The notes: generated by a model not told the origin, from the sequence alone. DNA of 64,000 nucleotides from JABMPJ01 sp964345005 (GCA_964345005.1 CAYFPQ010000008.1:1-64000); one strand, 5' to 3'; shown: positions 19,601 to 27,368, counted from the stretch's first letter. A program made the numbers and translations.

Positions 19601-22600
19601 ATAGATGAAGTGGTCGTTGGCGCCATCGTGAGCCGACCAGGTCGCCACGTAGAAACAGTCCTCACTCGCGGCGGTGACGATCTTCATGCCAGTGTTGGCT
19701 ACCTCGTAATAGGAGCTGTCGAACAGGCCGTCCATCTCGAAGCAGGGATCGTCATTCACACACGCGGTTACCGTTACCACGTAGTTCGGAGGCCCACCGT
19801 TGTTGTCGTAGACCGTACTGCCGCCGGCTTCTGCTTCAAACCATACGTTCAGAGCTGTCGTGTTCGTGTCGATGCCGTGCGTGTGCTGCCAGGTGCCGCC
19901 GTTGTCAGTCATCGTGAACGTACCGTTATAGTTGCCGTTCGTGTTGATACCGATCCGCACGTCGTTAGTGGCGTTCTCAAGCGGCCCTTCGTTGACCGTG
20001 TAGGAGAACGTCACGGTCGACCCGTCACAGTTATCTGGGGACTGCGGTGACCAACTCACCTGCGCCGGAACAGGACCGCTTTCACAGGTGTTCGGGTGGC
20101 TACCCGCATCGTAGATATTGAAGTAAGCGGGGTCATTCTGAAGCAGGTAGCCCTGGATCACCTCACACAGGTTATTGAACCCATCTCCGTCCCAGTCCTC
20201 GTCGCCATCCCACGTTCCGTTATAGGTCGTGTCATGGTTCATCGGGTTCAAGTAGCTCCACGACTCCCAGCTCTGCGGGATCATGTCCCACGCCCCATCG
20301 CCACCGCCTCCGTTGTCGCCGGGCCACTGGACGTTCGGCCCCGGGAAGTCACCGGCGGTAAATCCGGGCGCCTCGATCTCGTCGGGGATGCCATCGCCGT
20401 CGGAATCGTAGGCATAGCGCCAGTCGTCTACGTCGTTGGCCTTGTTGAAGAGATTGAAATGAACCGTACGCGAGACCACCTTTGTGTTCCCGCCATCCAC
20501 GAGCACCGCCTCCAGAAAATGCGGACCATTGACAAACGCGCCCGTGAAGTGAAGAGGCTGTCCGCCGGAGAGGCACTGTCCGGTGAAGAAGTTCGTGTAG
20601 TTGCCGTTGGTAACGGTCACGTTATCGAGAACGTAACCATCCCACAGCAGTGTCAGCGTACCGCTGCCTACGCTGCCGCTGGTCTTGAAGAACGGCAGAT
20701 GAATCGCGGCCCCCTCGCTGTGATTCATCGTGAGCGTCATCCCGCTGGTGTCGTTAACACTGAAGTTGCGCAACAGCGTGGTGGTGTTGATCACATTCGG
20801 CGAAGCTGCGTAGTCATACTCCAGCGCGCGCACTTCGACCGTGTGGTTCGAGGCGCTCTGTCCCTGGATCGTGTACTTCCAGGCGCCCTTCATGATCTCA
20901 TGTGCCGGATTCCACGAGCCGCCGTCGATTCTCACTTCGACGTAGCCGGCCGTCTTATCGGTGTTGGCGATTTCTATCGTGCGGTCACCGTCAATGGTCG
21001 CGTTGTTCGTCAGGTTCAGGATGTCGATATCCGGACCGCTCCGGTCGACATAGACGGTCTCGTGGAAGGTCTGGAAGCGATCGGGTACCCCAGTGCCGCC
21101 ATTGAACACGCGCGCCTTGACCAGGTGGAGCCCTTCTGGAACACCCGCCAGGTTCACCTTCAGCCGCCAGTGAGCGCCGAGAACATTGGTCGCCGCCATG
21201 AAACCGCCGCGCACAAAGTCCTTCGTTCCGTGATACGTCACGCCGTCGGCATCGATATCCCAGCCGCCGCCCCACTTGATGTTCACTTCGTCAACGCCCG
21301 GCTCACCCGTAGCGTCGAAGTAGTGCACGTTGATGTTAACGGTGTCGTTCGTCAGGCGCGTTACGTTGCGTAGCGTACCGTCGCCATCGATCATCCGGCC
21401 GTCAGGAACGATCCAGGGCATGGTCGTTGATCCGGAGAAGCGGATCGGATCGCCATCGGCACTCGGGATGCGCGGCGCGTAGCAGACCCAGCCCTGACCG
21501 CCCATGCCAGGAATCGTGAAACCGACCTGGCCGCCACTGACAGTCACATCCGACGGATTATTCCCGGTGTAGTCGTGAAGCACGGTGCCATCGGGGAACG
21601 CCGTGAAGACCTGACGGTACTGATCCCACCCGCTATCGTTCAACCCCACCATCAGAAGCCCTTCGCCTGTGGTCGGGGTGAAGTTGCCGCTACCGTCATT
21701 GCTGCCGTCCAGATTGGTGAAGCGTTCGAACACGAACGTGTCGCCGTCGGCGTGACGCCCCCACTCCCAATCGCGCGCAAACTGGTTGTGAATATAGACG
21801 AGGTTCGGCACCACGCCGTGGCTCCAGTCGCCCATGGCGCTCTCGTAGCCAATCTTCAGCCAGTTGCGGGAGCCCTGGTCGGCCGGGTCGTAGTTGTTGC
21901 CGGTGAAGTAGACGATGGGGATACCGATATGGGTCAGGGCGTAGGCATACGCAAGGTCCTTCTTGCCCATGTTGTCTTCGTCGTGGCTGTGCACGAATGT
22001 GACACCTTCGCGCTGTCCGAACGCGGCAAAGCCGTTGAGAGCCGACATGTTGCCACCGTTGAAGGCGGGATACATCATCTGCTTCAGGAGCGGAAAATCC
22101 AGGTAGCGCATCTTGACGCCAAATTCGTTATCCGGCCCGGCACCGCCGTTCCAGTCGCGCCAGTAGCCCACTTCGCTCTTGTCGTAGACAAACATCTCAG
22201 AAAAGACCAGGGCGTCGTCTCGCCGGATATCCCACCAATACATCTCGTCCTGGTCATCCCCGTCAGCGTGCCCGCGGCGTGCGTCGAAGTTGTGCTGGAT
22301 CCAGTGGTTAAACCCATAGCCGGGTTCTCCGAAGAACTCGCGCACCACATGCTTGGGTGCGTCAAGGCGCACGCCGTCCCACTCCTGCGCGTTTCCAAGC
22401 CACTGTATCCAGCGCTCCAGGAACTGCACCGGGTGCTCGCTGGGAAGCGGATCGGGACTGTCGATGCCCGGATACTTCTCGTACATGCCCGGATGACGGA
22501 CATAGTTTCCAGGCGTGACCATGCCGGCACCGCAAGAACCACCCACAGAGAAGCGGTTGTCGAACTCCGTCACGATATCGATCAGGCTGACCAACTCCTG

Positions 22601-23146
22601 CTGAAAGTTCTGATCGCAGCCGCCATCGTTCGGATCGTAGTCAGTCATGCGCTGCGTGCGTTTGAACCCAAGCGGAAAGGAGCCATCGTCCCAACCATGG
22701 AAGTCGTAGTAGCGCATGCCGGGATAGGTATCGATATGCGGACCGTTACCGGTGTGGTTGAAGACGATGTCCGGGTAGATGCGAATATCGCAGTTGTGGG
22801 CGTTGTCGCTCATGTTCTTGAGCGACCCGCGGGTGCCGTAGCGCGTGGCCAGCGTGCCGCGTTGTGGATGTTCGCCAACGTCAAAACGGTCGAACAGGTT
22901 ATAGCCTACATTTCCACCCCCTCCATTAGGAAACACGCCCGCGATGGGGGCTTTGCAGGGGGAAGGATGCCAGATCCCCTCGAAGCCGATCTCGGCTACC
23001 TGGGGCAGGCGTTGATACATCTCATCCCACTCGGTCTCAAACCATTGCACGATGACTTCAGCATCGGCGGACTGAGGGACAAACAGGCACAGGGAAAGAG
23101 TGAGAAGCAGGATACCGGCAGTACAGAAAGAGTTCCTCACAGTCAT
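16622..23146 (-). CDS. Secreted two-catalytic-domain GH13 amylase (2,174 aa)
   Basis: A giant extracellular amylase with two complete GH13 catalytic domains. The signal peptide ends near residue 29. In domain 1 (about 30-600): FNHTG (N130-H131), DGVRLDAPKH (nucleophile D262), FSEMF (E317) and SHDEDN (D389). The middle holds beta modules, including a CBM25-like one (STVTFSYTVNEGPLENATN). In domain 2 (about 1400-1950): TFNHSAPD, GLRCDFAQG (Asp near 1673), FMAESLDG (near 1704) and TGHDEVF (near 1790). Residues ~2035-2085 are Asp-rich thrombospondin-3/dockerin-like calcium repeats. The last ~75 residues form a beta domain ending RFWRVQVIH, like the GH57 tail. AAGGAG sits one base before the ATG; the GTG two codons later has better spacing and may be the true start. 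First gene of the alpha-glucan run. Confidence 0.9.
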   Translation of the reverse strand: MTVRNSFCTAGILLLTLSLCLFVPQSADAEVIVQWFETEWDEMYQRLPQVAEIGFEGIWHPSPCKAPIAGVFPNGGGGNVGYNLFDRFDVGEHPQRGTLATRYGTRGSLKNMSDNAHNCDIRIYPDIVFNHTGNGPHIDTYPGMRYYDFHGWDDGSFPLGFKRTQRMTDYDPNDGGCDQNFQQELVSLIDIVTEFDNRFSVGGSCGAGMVTPGNYVRHPGMYEKYPGIDSPDPLPSEHPVQFLERWIQWLGNAQEWDGVRLDAPKHVVREFFGEPGYGFNHWIQHNFDARRGHADGDDQDEMYWWDIRRDDALVFSEMFVYDKSEVGYWRDWNGGAGPDNEFGVKMRYLDFPLLKQMMYPAFNGGNMSALNGFAAFGQREGVTFVHSHDEDNMGKKDLAYAYALTHIGIPIVYFTGNNYDPADQGSRNWLKIGYESAMGDWSHGVVPNLVYIHNQFARDWEWGRHADGDTFVFERFTNLDGSNDGSGNFTPTTGEGLLMVGLNDSGWDQYRQVFTAFPDGTVLHDYTGNNPSDVTVSGGQVGFTIPGMGGQGWVCYAPRIPSADGDPIRFSGSTTMPWIVPDGRMIDGDGTLRNVTRLTNDTVNINVHYFDATGEPGVDEVNIKWGGGWDIDADGVTYHGTKDFVRGGFMAATNVLGAHWRLKVNLAGVPEGLHLVKARVFNGGTGVPDRFQTFHETVYVDRSGPDIDILNLTNNATIDGDRTIEIANTDKTAGYVEVRIDGGSWNPAHEIMKGAWKYTIQGQSASNHTVEVRALEYDYAASPNVINTTTLLRNFSVNDTSGMTLTMNHSEGAAIHLPFFKTSGSVGSGTLTLLWDGYVLDNVTVTNGNYTNFFTGQCLSGGQPLHFTGAFVNGPHFLEAVLVDGGNTKVVSRTVHFNLFNKANDVDDWRYAYDSDGDGIPDEIEAPGFTAGDFPGPNVQWPGDNGGGGDGAWDMIPQSWESWSYLNPMNHDTTYNGTWDGDEDWDGDGFNNLCEVIQGYLLQNDPAYFNIYDAGSHPNTCESGPVPAQVSWSPQSPDNCDGSTVTFSYTVNEGPLENATNDVRIGINTNGNYNGTFTMTDNGGTWQHTHGIDTNTTALNVWFEAEAGGSTVYDNNGGPPNYVVTVTACVNDDPCFEMDGLFDSSYYEVANTGMKIVTAASEDCFYVATWSAHDGANDHFIYVTDDIGDLEAAPWAKQGTVMFDKANDPWVAGESDPHDTGFHVLNNGGTLGRVDMGPGGSALEAEFNLVEVFGYRPDVVYIAAVAHGDGEGAGSDIQGQCPAEWYGAEWDDFVGANVRDLDRPEFFPVCVESIQDRNLDGRFDSGAPYMESEVGGNVRDANYDLRRFFIDELAGDSESITVRLYPNLELGDTATSVELVSNLNRRDFAAIVSPTKALDLTMYEVNPLTAEATAPTEAGRSTFEDLYSNNTDRVDALNTGYYTNLGVNMLWLQPIHPIGTDSRGIDPETGSTWDPGSPYAVKDYWSVNPKLGDDNTAADAMQEFQDFVDAMDGADVGVMMDGTFNHSAPDVIFGQGAADLFPWASNTMREIRLDRPEWFAKAGSPGEHATHYVSASINDVAVAPDRIDFGKWTDVREFWFGSYDCLVKGGAPGETTSRHFHEYLSERDAFFGHDMYSEEVWEYFAYYPLFWLDRSGCPEGTPKAESYKGIDGLRCDFAQGLPNQFWEYCINKTRQRKWDFIFMAESLDGFRDIDGSKRHGVGYRSSRHFDVLNENLVFYWRDQFFGYPANGCGSASGNLAPKTIDTKNALDDRRNAYDVSSILLNLTGHDEVFPSHDPWRIFYAYAEVAALDGLPMIFYGQEAGAQNDTDTYHCGDSSSWIPDDTHNFDKYELNFGKSIPNFKRYNCMTSIWANADADLRAAYARANRARLQSEALRSQGLYFLSKTSGGYSDEIFAVAKYEEPGVSAATQDVVFAFVNNHYWDEGYSNVVGATFEVDADYGGKNWFGIVPTHEYNVVDLLSTNPTNELWIGGDELGSNIIAGGLGVLLNQDPAQGGQAQYIKLIDKTDAGPGDNDGDGLNDWQDDDDDNDGMSDEYEEANGLDKNSASGDDGWDGDKDGDGVSNGEEMIAGTDPDEIADFLAITGVATNPSGAEVEWRSVSDINYRVEHKDDLLDTGTWMPDGSLTAGSSNETLGVSLPSNVSNRFWRVQVIH

Positions 23147-23410
23147 TCTCCTTACATGGATACGACACTACTAACAACGCCGCCCGCACGGGACGGTCCA
23201 TGGCGTCGAGGTTTCATCCCGGAGGATCGGGATGAATTGCCTTCTGGATGTCAAAAGCTATTGACTCACAGATGGTAGTTGTCGTCCTACCGGAAGAGCA
23301 CAGACCACGCTCCCCGGGACTAAGAAGGAAGGAACAACTGTATGGAAAAGAACAACAATACCGGTCAAAGCCAACTACAATATAGCAAAGACCCGACAGA
23401 TAATGGAAGG
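23147..23410. promoter_or_regulatory. Upstream region of the alpha-glucan operon
   Basis: Non-coding region 5' of the double amylase gene. A 7-bp inverted repeat CATCCCG/CGGGATG with a 6-base spacer (23215-23234) lies 70-90 bases upstream of the start and could be an operator or leader hairpin. A TTGACA on the minus strand (23249-23254) has no acceptable -10 at 16-18 bp. Nothing else is recognisable up to the terminator at 23411. Confidence 0.35.
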
Positions 23411-23454
23411 AATAAAAACAAGAAGAAGCCCCCGCCAGGCAAGGCGAGGGCTTC
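23411..23454 (-). terminator. Rho-independent terminator of the OMP gene
   Basis: On the minus strand GAAGCCCTCGCC and GGCGGGGGCTTC (23443-23454 and 23425-23436) pair as a 12-bp stem with one mismatch around a 6-base loop, followed by TTCTTGTTTTTATT. It directly follows the gene at 23477-24274. Confidence 0.9.
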
Positions 23455-23476
23455 TTGCTTTACCGAAAACTGAAGA

Positions 23477-24274
23477 TTACATCTCGGCCGAGCCGCCACC
23501 GAGGCCAACACGGACCCCACCACCGATGAAGGTTTCGTCGACATAATCGCCGGAGATAAAATCAGCACCGGCAAACACACCGACTGCGTCCGAAATGTCG
23601 TAGATCAGACCAATGCCGACATGAACAAGCGTGTCCGAATCGTCATCCTTCATCTTGGTGAGGGTAGGCGAGTCGGGGAAAACCGTCTCCCAGTCGCCGC
23701 CATCGGGGATCACAGGCAGGTCCCACAGATCGCTCAGATCACCGCCGTCGATCGGAAGATCAGGGAGGGCGATATCCTTACTTGTCTTGGCCGTGGCCAC
23801 ACCCATGTACTCGTATTCGTACATGACATAGTGCACGCCTAGACTCAGAAACCAGCCCAGGCCCTCCACCACGTCATCGAGACCCCCGCTCGCCACCAGC
23901 GCGGCATTGATATCGGTCGAGCTCATGTCGAGACCGCCGACCTCGTCGCTCCAATACCCCACACCGCCACGCACACCCGTTGCGAAGGGCAGGTCGAACG
24001 GGAGCGTCATGATCCCGCCGATGCCCACGCCCAGGCCATCCTCGGGCACGCCAACCGAACCGTAAACAGCATAGGAGTCGTTTACCTTAACCTGGCCGCG
24101 CAGGCCGTATCCGGTAAAATCATCAGCCGTTGTGCCGAAGGCATCGACCGAAACGTTCGGCATGGCCGCAACATTCGCCGTCGCCGCGGCGGGCATGTCC
24201 ACCGCCAGCGCCCCCGCGCTCGCCGTGCCGACTACAGCCATGGCAAGCATGCCACAGACAATCAAGGTCCTCAT
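23477..24274 (-). CDS. Outer-membrane beta-barrel-like exported protein
   Basis: A 265-residue exported protein. The signal peptide is about 21 residues (MRTLIVCGMLAMAVVGTASAG). The remainder alternates hydrophobic and polar residues in short glycine-rich strands (GYGLRGQVKVNDSYAVYGSV, ATGVRGGVGYWSDEV, FLSLGVHYVMYEYEYMGV) and closes with HVGIGLIYDISDAVGVFAGADF and FIGGGVRVGLGG, the pattern of small outer-membrane barrels. Residues ~170-205 form an Asp/Pro-rich insertion that may be an extracellular loop. AAAGGGGGT precedes the ATG. It has its own terminator. Family not recognised; outer-membrane location inferred from strand pattern. Confidence 0.75.
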   Translation of the reverse strand: MRTLIVCGMLAMAVVGTASAGALAVDMPAAATANVAAMPNVSVDAFGTTADDFTGYGLRGQVKVNDSYAVYGSVGVPEDGLGVGIGGIMTLPFDLPFATGVRGGVGYWSDEVGGLDMSSTDINAALVASGGLDDVVEGLGWFLSLGVHYVMYEYEYMGVATAKTSKDIALPDLPIDGGDLSDLWDLPVIPDGGDWETVFPDSPTLTKMKDDDSDTLVHVGIGLIYDISDAVGVFAGADFISGDYVDETFIGGGVRVGLGGGSAEM

Positions 24275-24425
24275 GGTACCCCCTTTAGTTGAGTTGAGTG
24301 TTACTGCCTCTCAGACCGGTTCTGCGCAAGCGCCTCTCCGATCTAACTTAATGCAGAGCTATCACACATCAACCAAAGCTGCAAAGGTAAAAAAGGAGGG
24401 GGTATGGTGGCGTCTGAGCACACAC

Positions 24426-24509
24426 GGCCCGCTCGGAGAGCGGGCCCTACCCCGCCGTCGGTGAATCTCCACCATGTGCAAGGTAGGGCGCGCTCTCCGA
24501 GCGGGCCGC
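24426..24509. repeat. Inverted pair of REP-like palindromes
   Basis: Two copies of the same ~26-bp palindromic unit in opposite orientation: GGCCCGCTCGGAGAGCGGGCC then CTACC (24426-24451), and GGTAGGGC, then GCGCTCTCCGAGCGGGCC (24482-24509). Each copy can fold on itself and the two can pair with each other. A second such pair is at 53338-53468. The pair lies between divergent genes (OMP and LolA-like) in a 302-bp spacer that holds nothing else I recognise. Confidence 0.85.
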
Positions 24510-24576
24510 AGCGATATCGACCGCGCATCGTCAGAATTCGCTTTTCGGTCTCATCGGTCTATCCTAGCCTGCCCGC

Positions 24577-25356
24577 ATGAAACGACTACTCATCCTCGGG
24601 GGAGCACTGCTGTGGACATCTGTAACGGCCGCCCCCGACTCGACCGAACAAACTCTCGTCCAAGAACTGCTCGCTGCACACGCGGACATCAAGACCATGC
24701 GCTGCGATGTCCGTAGGGAAGTCGACGTGGATGGGCAACTCAAAACCTCGCTCAGCCGCGTCTGGTTCGAGCGCCCCAACCGCCTGCGCGTTGAATCCGT
24801 CTCGCCCACGCCGCGCGGGATCGTCGTGGATGGAACCACCATCTTCAAATGGGTCAAGGGACAGGCCCACGGCGTGAAGATCCGGCTGGACGAAGCGCCC
24901 AAGGCCGAGCTGATCCAGGTTCAACGCGTGCCGGCGACCGGGCAGGAGTACCTGCTGCACGTGGAGAACTGCCCCGAAACACCACTTCCCTCCAAGCCCG
25001 GCTTTCCCATCCGCCGCGGGTATACCCAATCGGCGCCCCTCCCCTACACCGTTGTCTCGATGACCGCCGGGAACCGGCTTGGCCGTATTGAACTCTTCGC
25101 TTCCTCGGCGCAAACCAACCGACTGCTGAAGGTGGACTACAGCGGATGGAAAGAGGTCGCACAGGACATCTGGATTCCCTGCACACAGGAAACAACGGGC
25201 TACCGGCGCGAGGGTTCAGCCGTCTTCGAAACCCTCCGCGCCAGCAGCATCGTGGTCAACCGCGACATCGCGCCCAGGCACTTCAATCCCAAGCCATGGG
25301 CGAAGAAAGTCAGGTTCGTGAGCCAGGAAGAAATGGCGGAGTTGCTTGAACAATAA
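24577..25356 (+). CDS. LolA-like outer-membrane lipoprotein-sorting family protein
   Basis: A 259-residue exported protein (signal peptide ending near residue 19, SVTAAP). The mature part follows the LolA/LolB-like fold pattern: an N-terminal helix TLVQELLAAHADIKTMRCDV, then antiparallel strands with SRVWFERPNRLRVES, a GTTIFKWV segment and a late KVDYSGWKEVAQDIWIP strand. Such proteins bind lipids or lipoproteins in the periplasm. Classical LolA is about 200 residues, so this is one of the larger relatives, and its cargo is unknown. No strong ribosome site precedes the ATG. It is transcribed away from the OMP gene across the REP pair, next to a small exported protein. Confidence 0.7.
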   Translation: MKRLLILGGALLWTSVTAAPDSTEQTLVQELLAAHADIKTMRCDVRREVDVDGQLKTSLSRVWFERPNRLRVESVSPTPRGIVVDGTTIFKWVKGQAHGVKIRLDEAPKAELIQVQRVPATGQEYLLHVENCPETPLPSKPGFPIRRGYTQSAPLPYTVVSMTAGNRLGRIELFASSAQTNRLLKVDYSGWKEVAQDIWIPCTQETTGYRREGSAVFETLRASSIVVNRDIAPRHFNPKPWAKKVRFVSQEEMAELLEQ

Positions 25357-25428
25357 TTCTTGTTGCACGCCCTATCCGATCTGGCTAGGCTCAGTGATAC
25401 TTCTCAAAACGAGAAAGAAAGGACACCC

Positions 25429-25795
25429 ATGAAGAAGGCATTGTTTGTTGCACTGGGAATTGCAGTCGTCCTCGCGACCGCACCGATGGCCAGCGCGGAA
25501 GGCAGTGGGGCCCAGGGATTCCTGAGCGGATGCTGCTTCGGCCTGCGTGTTGGTGCAGACTACAACGACCAGGGCATCGGCGACCGGGACTTCACATCGT
25601 GGTTCCTCGTCGGTCTCTGCCTGGGCCCGCGTGCCCAGATGGACTACAAAGACGGCAAGGACTTCCACTGGCGTGAAAATCTGCCGCGTGATTCCGTACG
25701 TGGGCGCTATCTTCGCCATCTGGGATGGTGTCGATATCTCCGGCGGAAAAGGCAGAGCTGATCTCCAGGAAGCCTACGGCGCCAACTACTACTGA
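25429..25795 (+). pseudogene. Small exported protein gene with a one-base frameshift
   Basis: The frame starts at ATG 25429 (GAAAGGA upstream) with a signal peptide (MKKALFVALGIAVVLATAP...ASA) and continues GFLSGCCFGLRVGADYNDQG to KDGKDFHWRE. There the sense shifts by one base: the next frame reads ICRVIPYVGAIFAIWDGVD and ends EAYGANYY at 25795. Deleting one A from the run at 25676-25679 joins the two parts into a ~121-residue protein. I recall similar small proteins with the blocks GFLSGC.FG, KD.HWRE and YGA.YY in related bacteria, function unknown. Either a homopolymer error or a recent mutation. Confidence 0.75.
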
Positions 25796-25820
25796 TCGTG
25801 GTTGGTTGATTGCTCTGAAG

Positions 25821-25860
25821 AGAGGGTTCACCACCCGCGCGGTGGGAGCCCTCTTTTCTT
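25821..25860 (+). terminator. Rho-independent terminator
   Basis: AGAGGGTTCACCACC and GGTGGGAGCCCTCT pair as a long, slightly imperfect stem (25821-25854), followed by TTTTCTT. It ends the small exported protein transcript and sits before the YidD-domain gene. Confidence 0.85.
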
Positions 25861-25905
25861 GTGTATCGTTCAGAGCATGACGCCCGCGGATGTCCAGGAC
25901 ATGAG

Positions 25906-26499
25906 ATGAACTCAAGCCGAAAGGTTTTGAACATCCAACAGCCAACAGGGAACATCCAACTTCCAAGCGCGCGAAATGGAGCGAATGGCTGGCCTTGCGG
26001 CCTCCCATTCGCGATCCTCGCGCTTGTCCTGTCTTCTTTCTCCTGCTCCGCCACAGAACTGCAACTCGCCCGCGAGCTGGCCGAGGAGGGCGACCGAGAG
26101 GCCTGCCTGCTCGAGTGCCGACGCGTGGCGGTCCGCTACCCCGCCCAGCGTGGTGAGGCCGAAGAGCTGGCCGCGACGGTCGATCAGAGACAGAGTGGCC
26201 AGAACAGCCGGCCCTCGACCTGGCGCCGGGTGGGAGCACTTCCTGTTCGGGGTCTGGTGGCCTTCTATCGCTCCATTATTGCCCCCGCTCTCGGCACGCG
26301 CTGCGTACTCCACCCGAGCTGCTCGGCTTACAGTCTCCAGGCGGCAAGGGAACGCGGATGGCTGAGTATTCCCATGACCGCCGACCGCTTAATCAGGGAG
26401 CCTTCTGTCGTAAACGCCAAGGAGCACCCCATCGGCAGAAAACACGGCCGTACCATTTACGCCGATCCGCTGTCGGATCACATCGGAGGTAGACGATGA
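25906..26499 (+). CDS. YidD-domain protein with N-terminal extension
   Basis: A 197-residue protein whose C-terminal ~80 residues are a YidD (PF01809) domain: VAFYRSIIAPALGTRCVLHPSCSAYSLQAARE then TADRLIRE, with both conserved cysteines. YidD helps membrane-protein insertion near YidC and is normally 70-90 residues. Here it follows a hydrophobic segment (FAILALVLSSFSCSA) and a TPR-like stretch (LARELAEEGDREACLLECRRVA). AGGA precedes the ATG at 25906. The first ~25 codons come from a short direct repeat, so the exact N terminus is uncertain, but no later start codon exists before the hydrophobic segment. The stop overlaps the next gene by 4 bp, so the two are probably coupled. Confidence 0.8.
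   Translation: MNSSRKVLNIQQPTGNIQLPSARNGANGWPCGLPFAILALVLSSFSCSATELQLARELAEEGDREACLLECRRVAVRYPAQRGEAEELAATVDQRQSGQNSRPSTWRRVGALPVRGLVAFYRSIIAPALGTRCVLHPSCSAYSLQAARERGWLSIPMTADRLIREPSVVNAKEHPIGRKHGRTIYADPLSDHIGGRR
25927..25966. repeat. Short direct repeat of GAACATCCAAC words
   Basis: GAACATCCAAC occurs twice, 21 bp apart, with CAGCCAACAGG and TTCCAA between and after. It looks like one of several word-like intergenic repeats in the window and lies inside the apparent N-terminal codons of the YidD-domain gene. Confidence 0.55.
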
Positions 26500-27368
26500 C
26501 ACCACGGACTCTGATCTCAGCCGGCCTGCTCTGGGCCACCGCGTTTTCACCCCTCACAGCCGACCAAGCCGCCAGCCTGACGCTTGCGAAAGAGCTTGCC
26601 GACGACCAGGACCACGCCGGCGCTGCGCTTGAGTACCGGCGACTGGCCATGGATGCGACCGATGGTTCGGCCAAGGGCTCGCTCTTCTGGATGTCGGCCT
26701 ACGAGTATATTGCGGCCGGACGCTACCCCCAGGCCGAGCGCATGCTTGGGCAGGTCGAGACTGTCGCACCTGACCTCGAAACAGAGGTCTATCTCCTGCA
26801 TGGCGACCACAACCGCGCGCGCCATCGCCTACGGGAAGCGGCATTCTATCTTGAGAGTCTCACGGACTCCGCTCGTCCAGAGCCGGTTCGAACTGCCGCC
26901 GCGAAGCGCCTTGCAGCCGTTCGGGTTCAGATGCGCGATTTTGACGGCGCGAGGGACGCGTTGCGTGAAACGGCTACACACGACCTCGACGCCGGACTCG
27001 ATGCCGTGACCGTCTATGAAGCCGGCGAGGACAAGAGCCACGTTGTCGGCGGCCTGCTCGGCCTGATCCCGGGGTTGGGCTACGCCTACTCCGGCGAATA
27101 CGCCAACGCGGCGCGCTCGCTGATTCTGAACGGTCTCTGTATCTGGGGACTGGCCGAATTCATCGAAGAAGAACAGTGGGGCGGTGTCGCCCTCGTTGGT
27201 TTCGCTGAAGTCACCTTCTACTCCGGCAGCATCTACGGAGGCGCCGATGCAGCCGTCCGCCACAACCGCCGCCGCCTGCGCGAGTGTACCGAAGCGATAG
27301 AGGGCGATGTAGACATCCAACCCGACCGGGCCGCATTGCCGGTGCTCACCCTGAAGTACAAGTTCTGA
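26496..27368 (+). CDS. TPR protein with C-terminal glycine-rich membrane segment
   Basis: A 290-residue exported or membrane protein. A signal peptide (residues 1-22) is followed by TPR-like helices (ASLTLAKELADDQDHAGAALEYRRLA; YIAAGRYPQAERML). From about residue 180 there is a hydrophobic C-terminal region, GGLLGLIPGLGYAYSGEY then LNGLCIWGLAEFIEE and VALVGFAEVTFYSGSIYGG, ending in a basic tail and LTLKYKF. The latter resembles the gly-pro rich module of proteins that build up at the envelope (GxGxxYxGxxxxA). The ATG overlaps the YidD-domain stop (ATGA). The upstream TPR-like stretch (LARELAEEGDREA) resembles its own N terminus (LAKELADDQDHAG), suggesting partners of common origin. Function unknown; a role with YidD in envelope assembly is inferred. 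Confidence 0.7.
   Translation: MTPRTLISAGLLWATAFSPLTADQAASLTLAKELADDQDHAGAALEYRRLAMDATDGSAKGSLFWMSAYEYIAAGRYPQAERMLGQVETVAPDLETEVYLLHGDHNRARHRLREAAFYLESLTDSARPEPVRTAAAKRLAAVRVQMRDFDGARDALRETATHDLDAGLDAVTVYEAGEDKSHVVGGLLGLIPGLGYAYSGEYANAARSLILNGLCIWGLAEFIEEEQWGGVALVGFAEVTFYSGSIYGGADAAVRHNRRRLRECTEAIEGDVDIQPDRAALPVLTLKYKF

Noticed and set aside
23249..23269. TTGACA (minus, 23249) and TTGACT (plus, 23262) as promoters near the double amylase
   Set aside because: Neither has an acceptable -10 sequence at 16-18 bp, and the plus-strand one points to no gene.
16625..23278. Several open frames of 160-600 codons on the plus strand across the double amylase gene
   Set aside because: They are complementary-frame shadows of the amylase and encode His/Arg/Val-rich, motif-free proteins.
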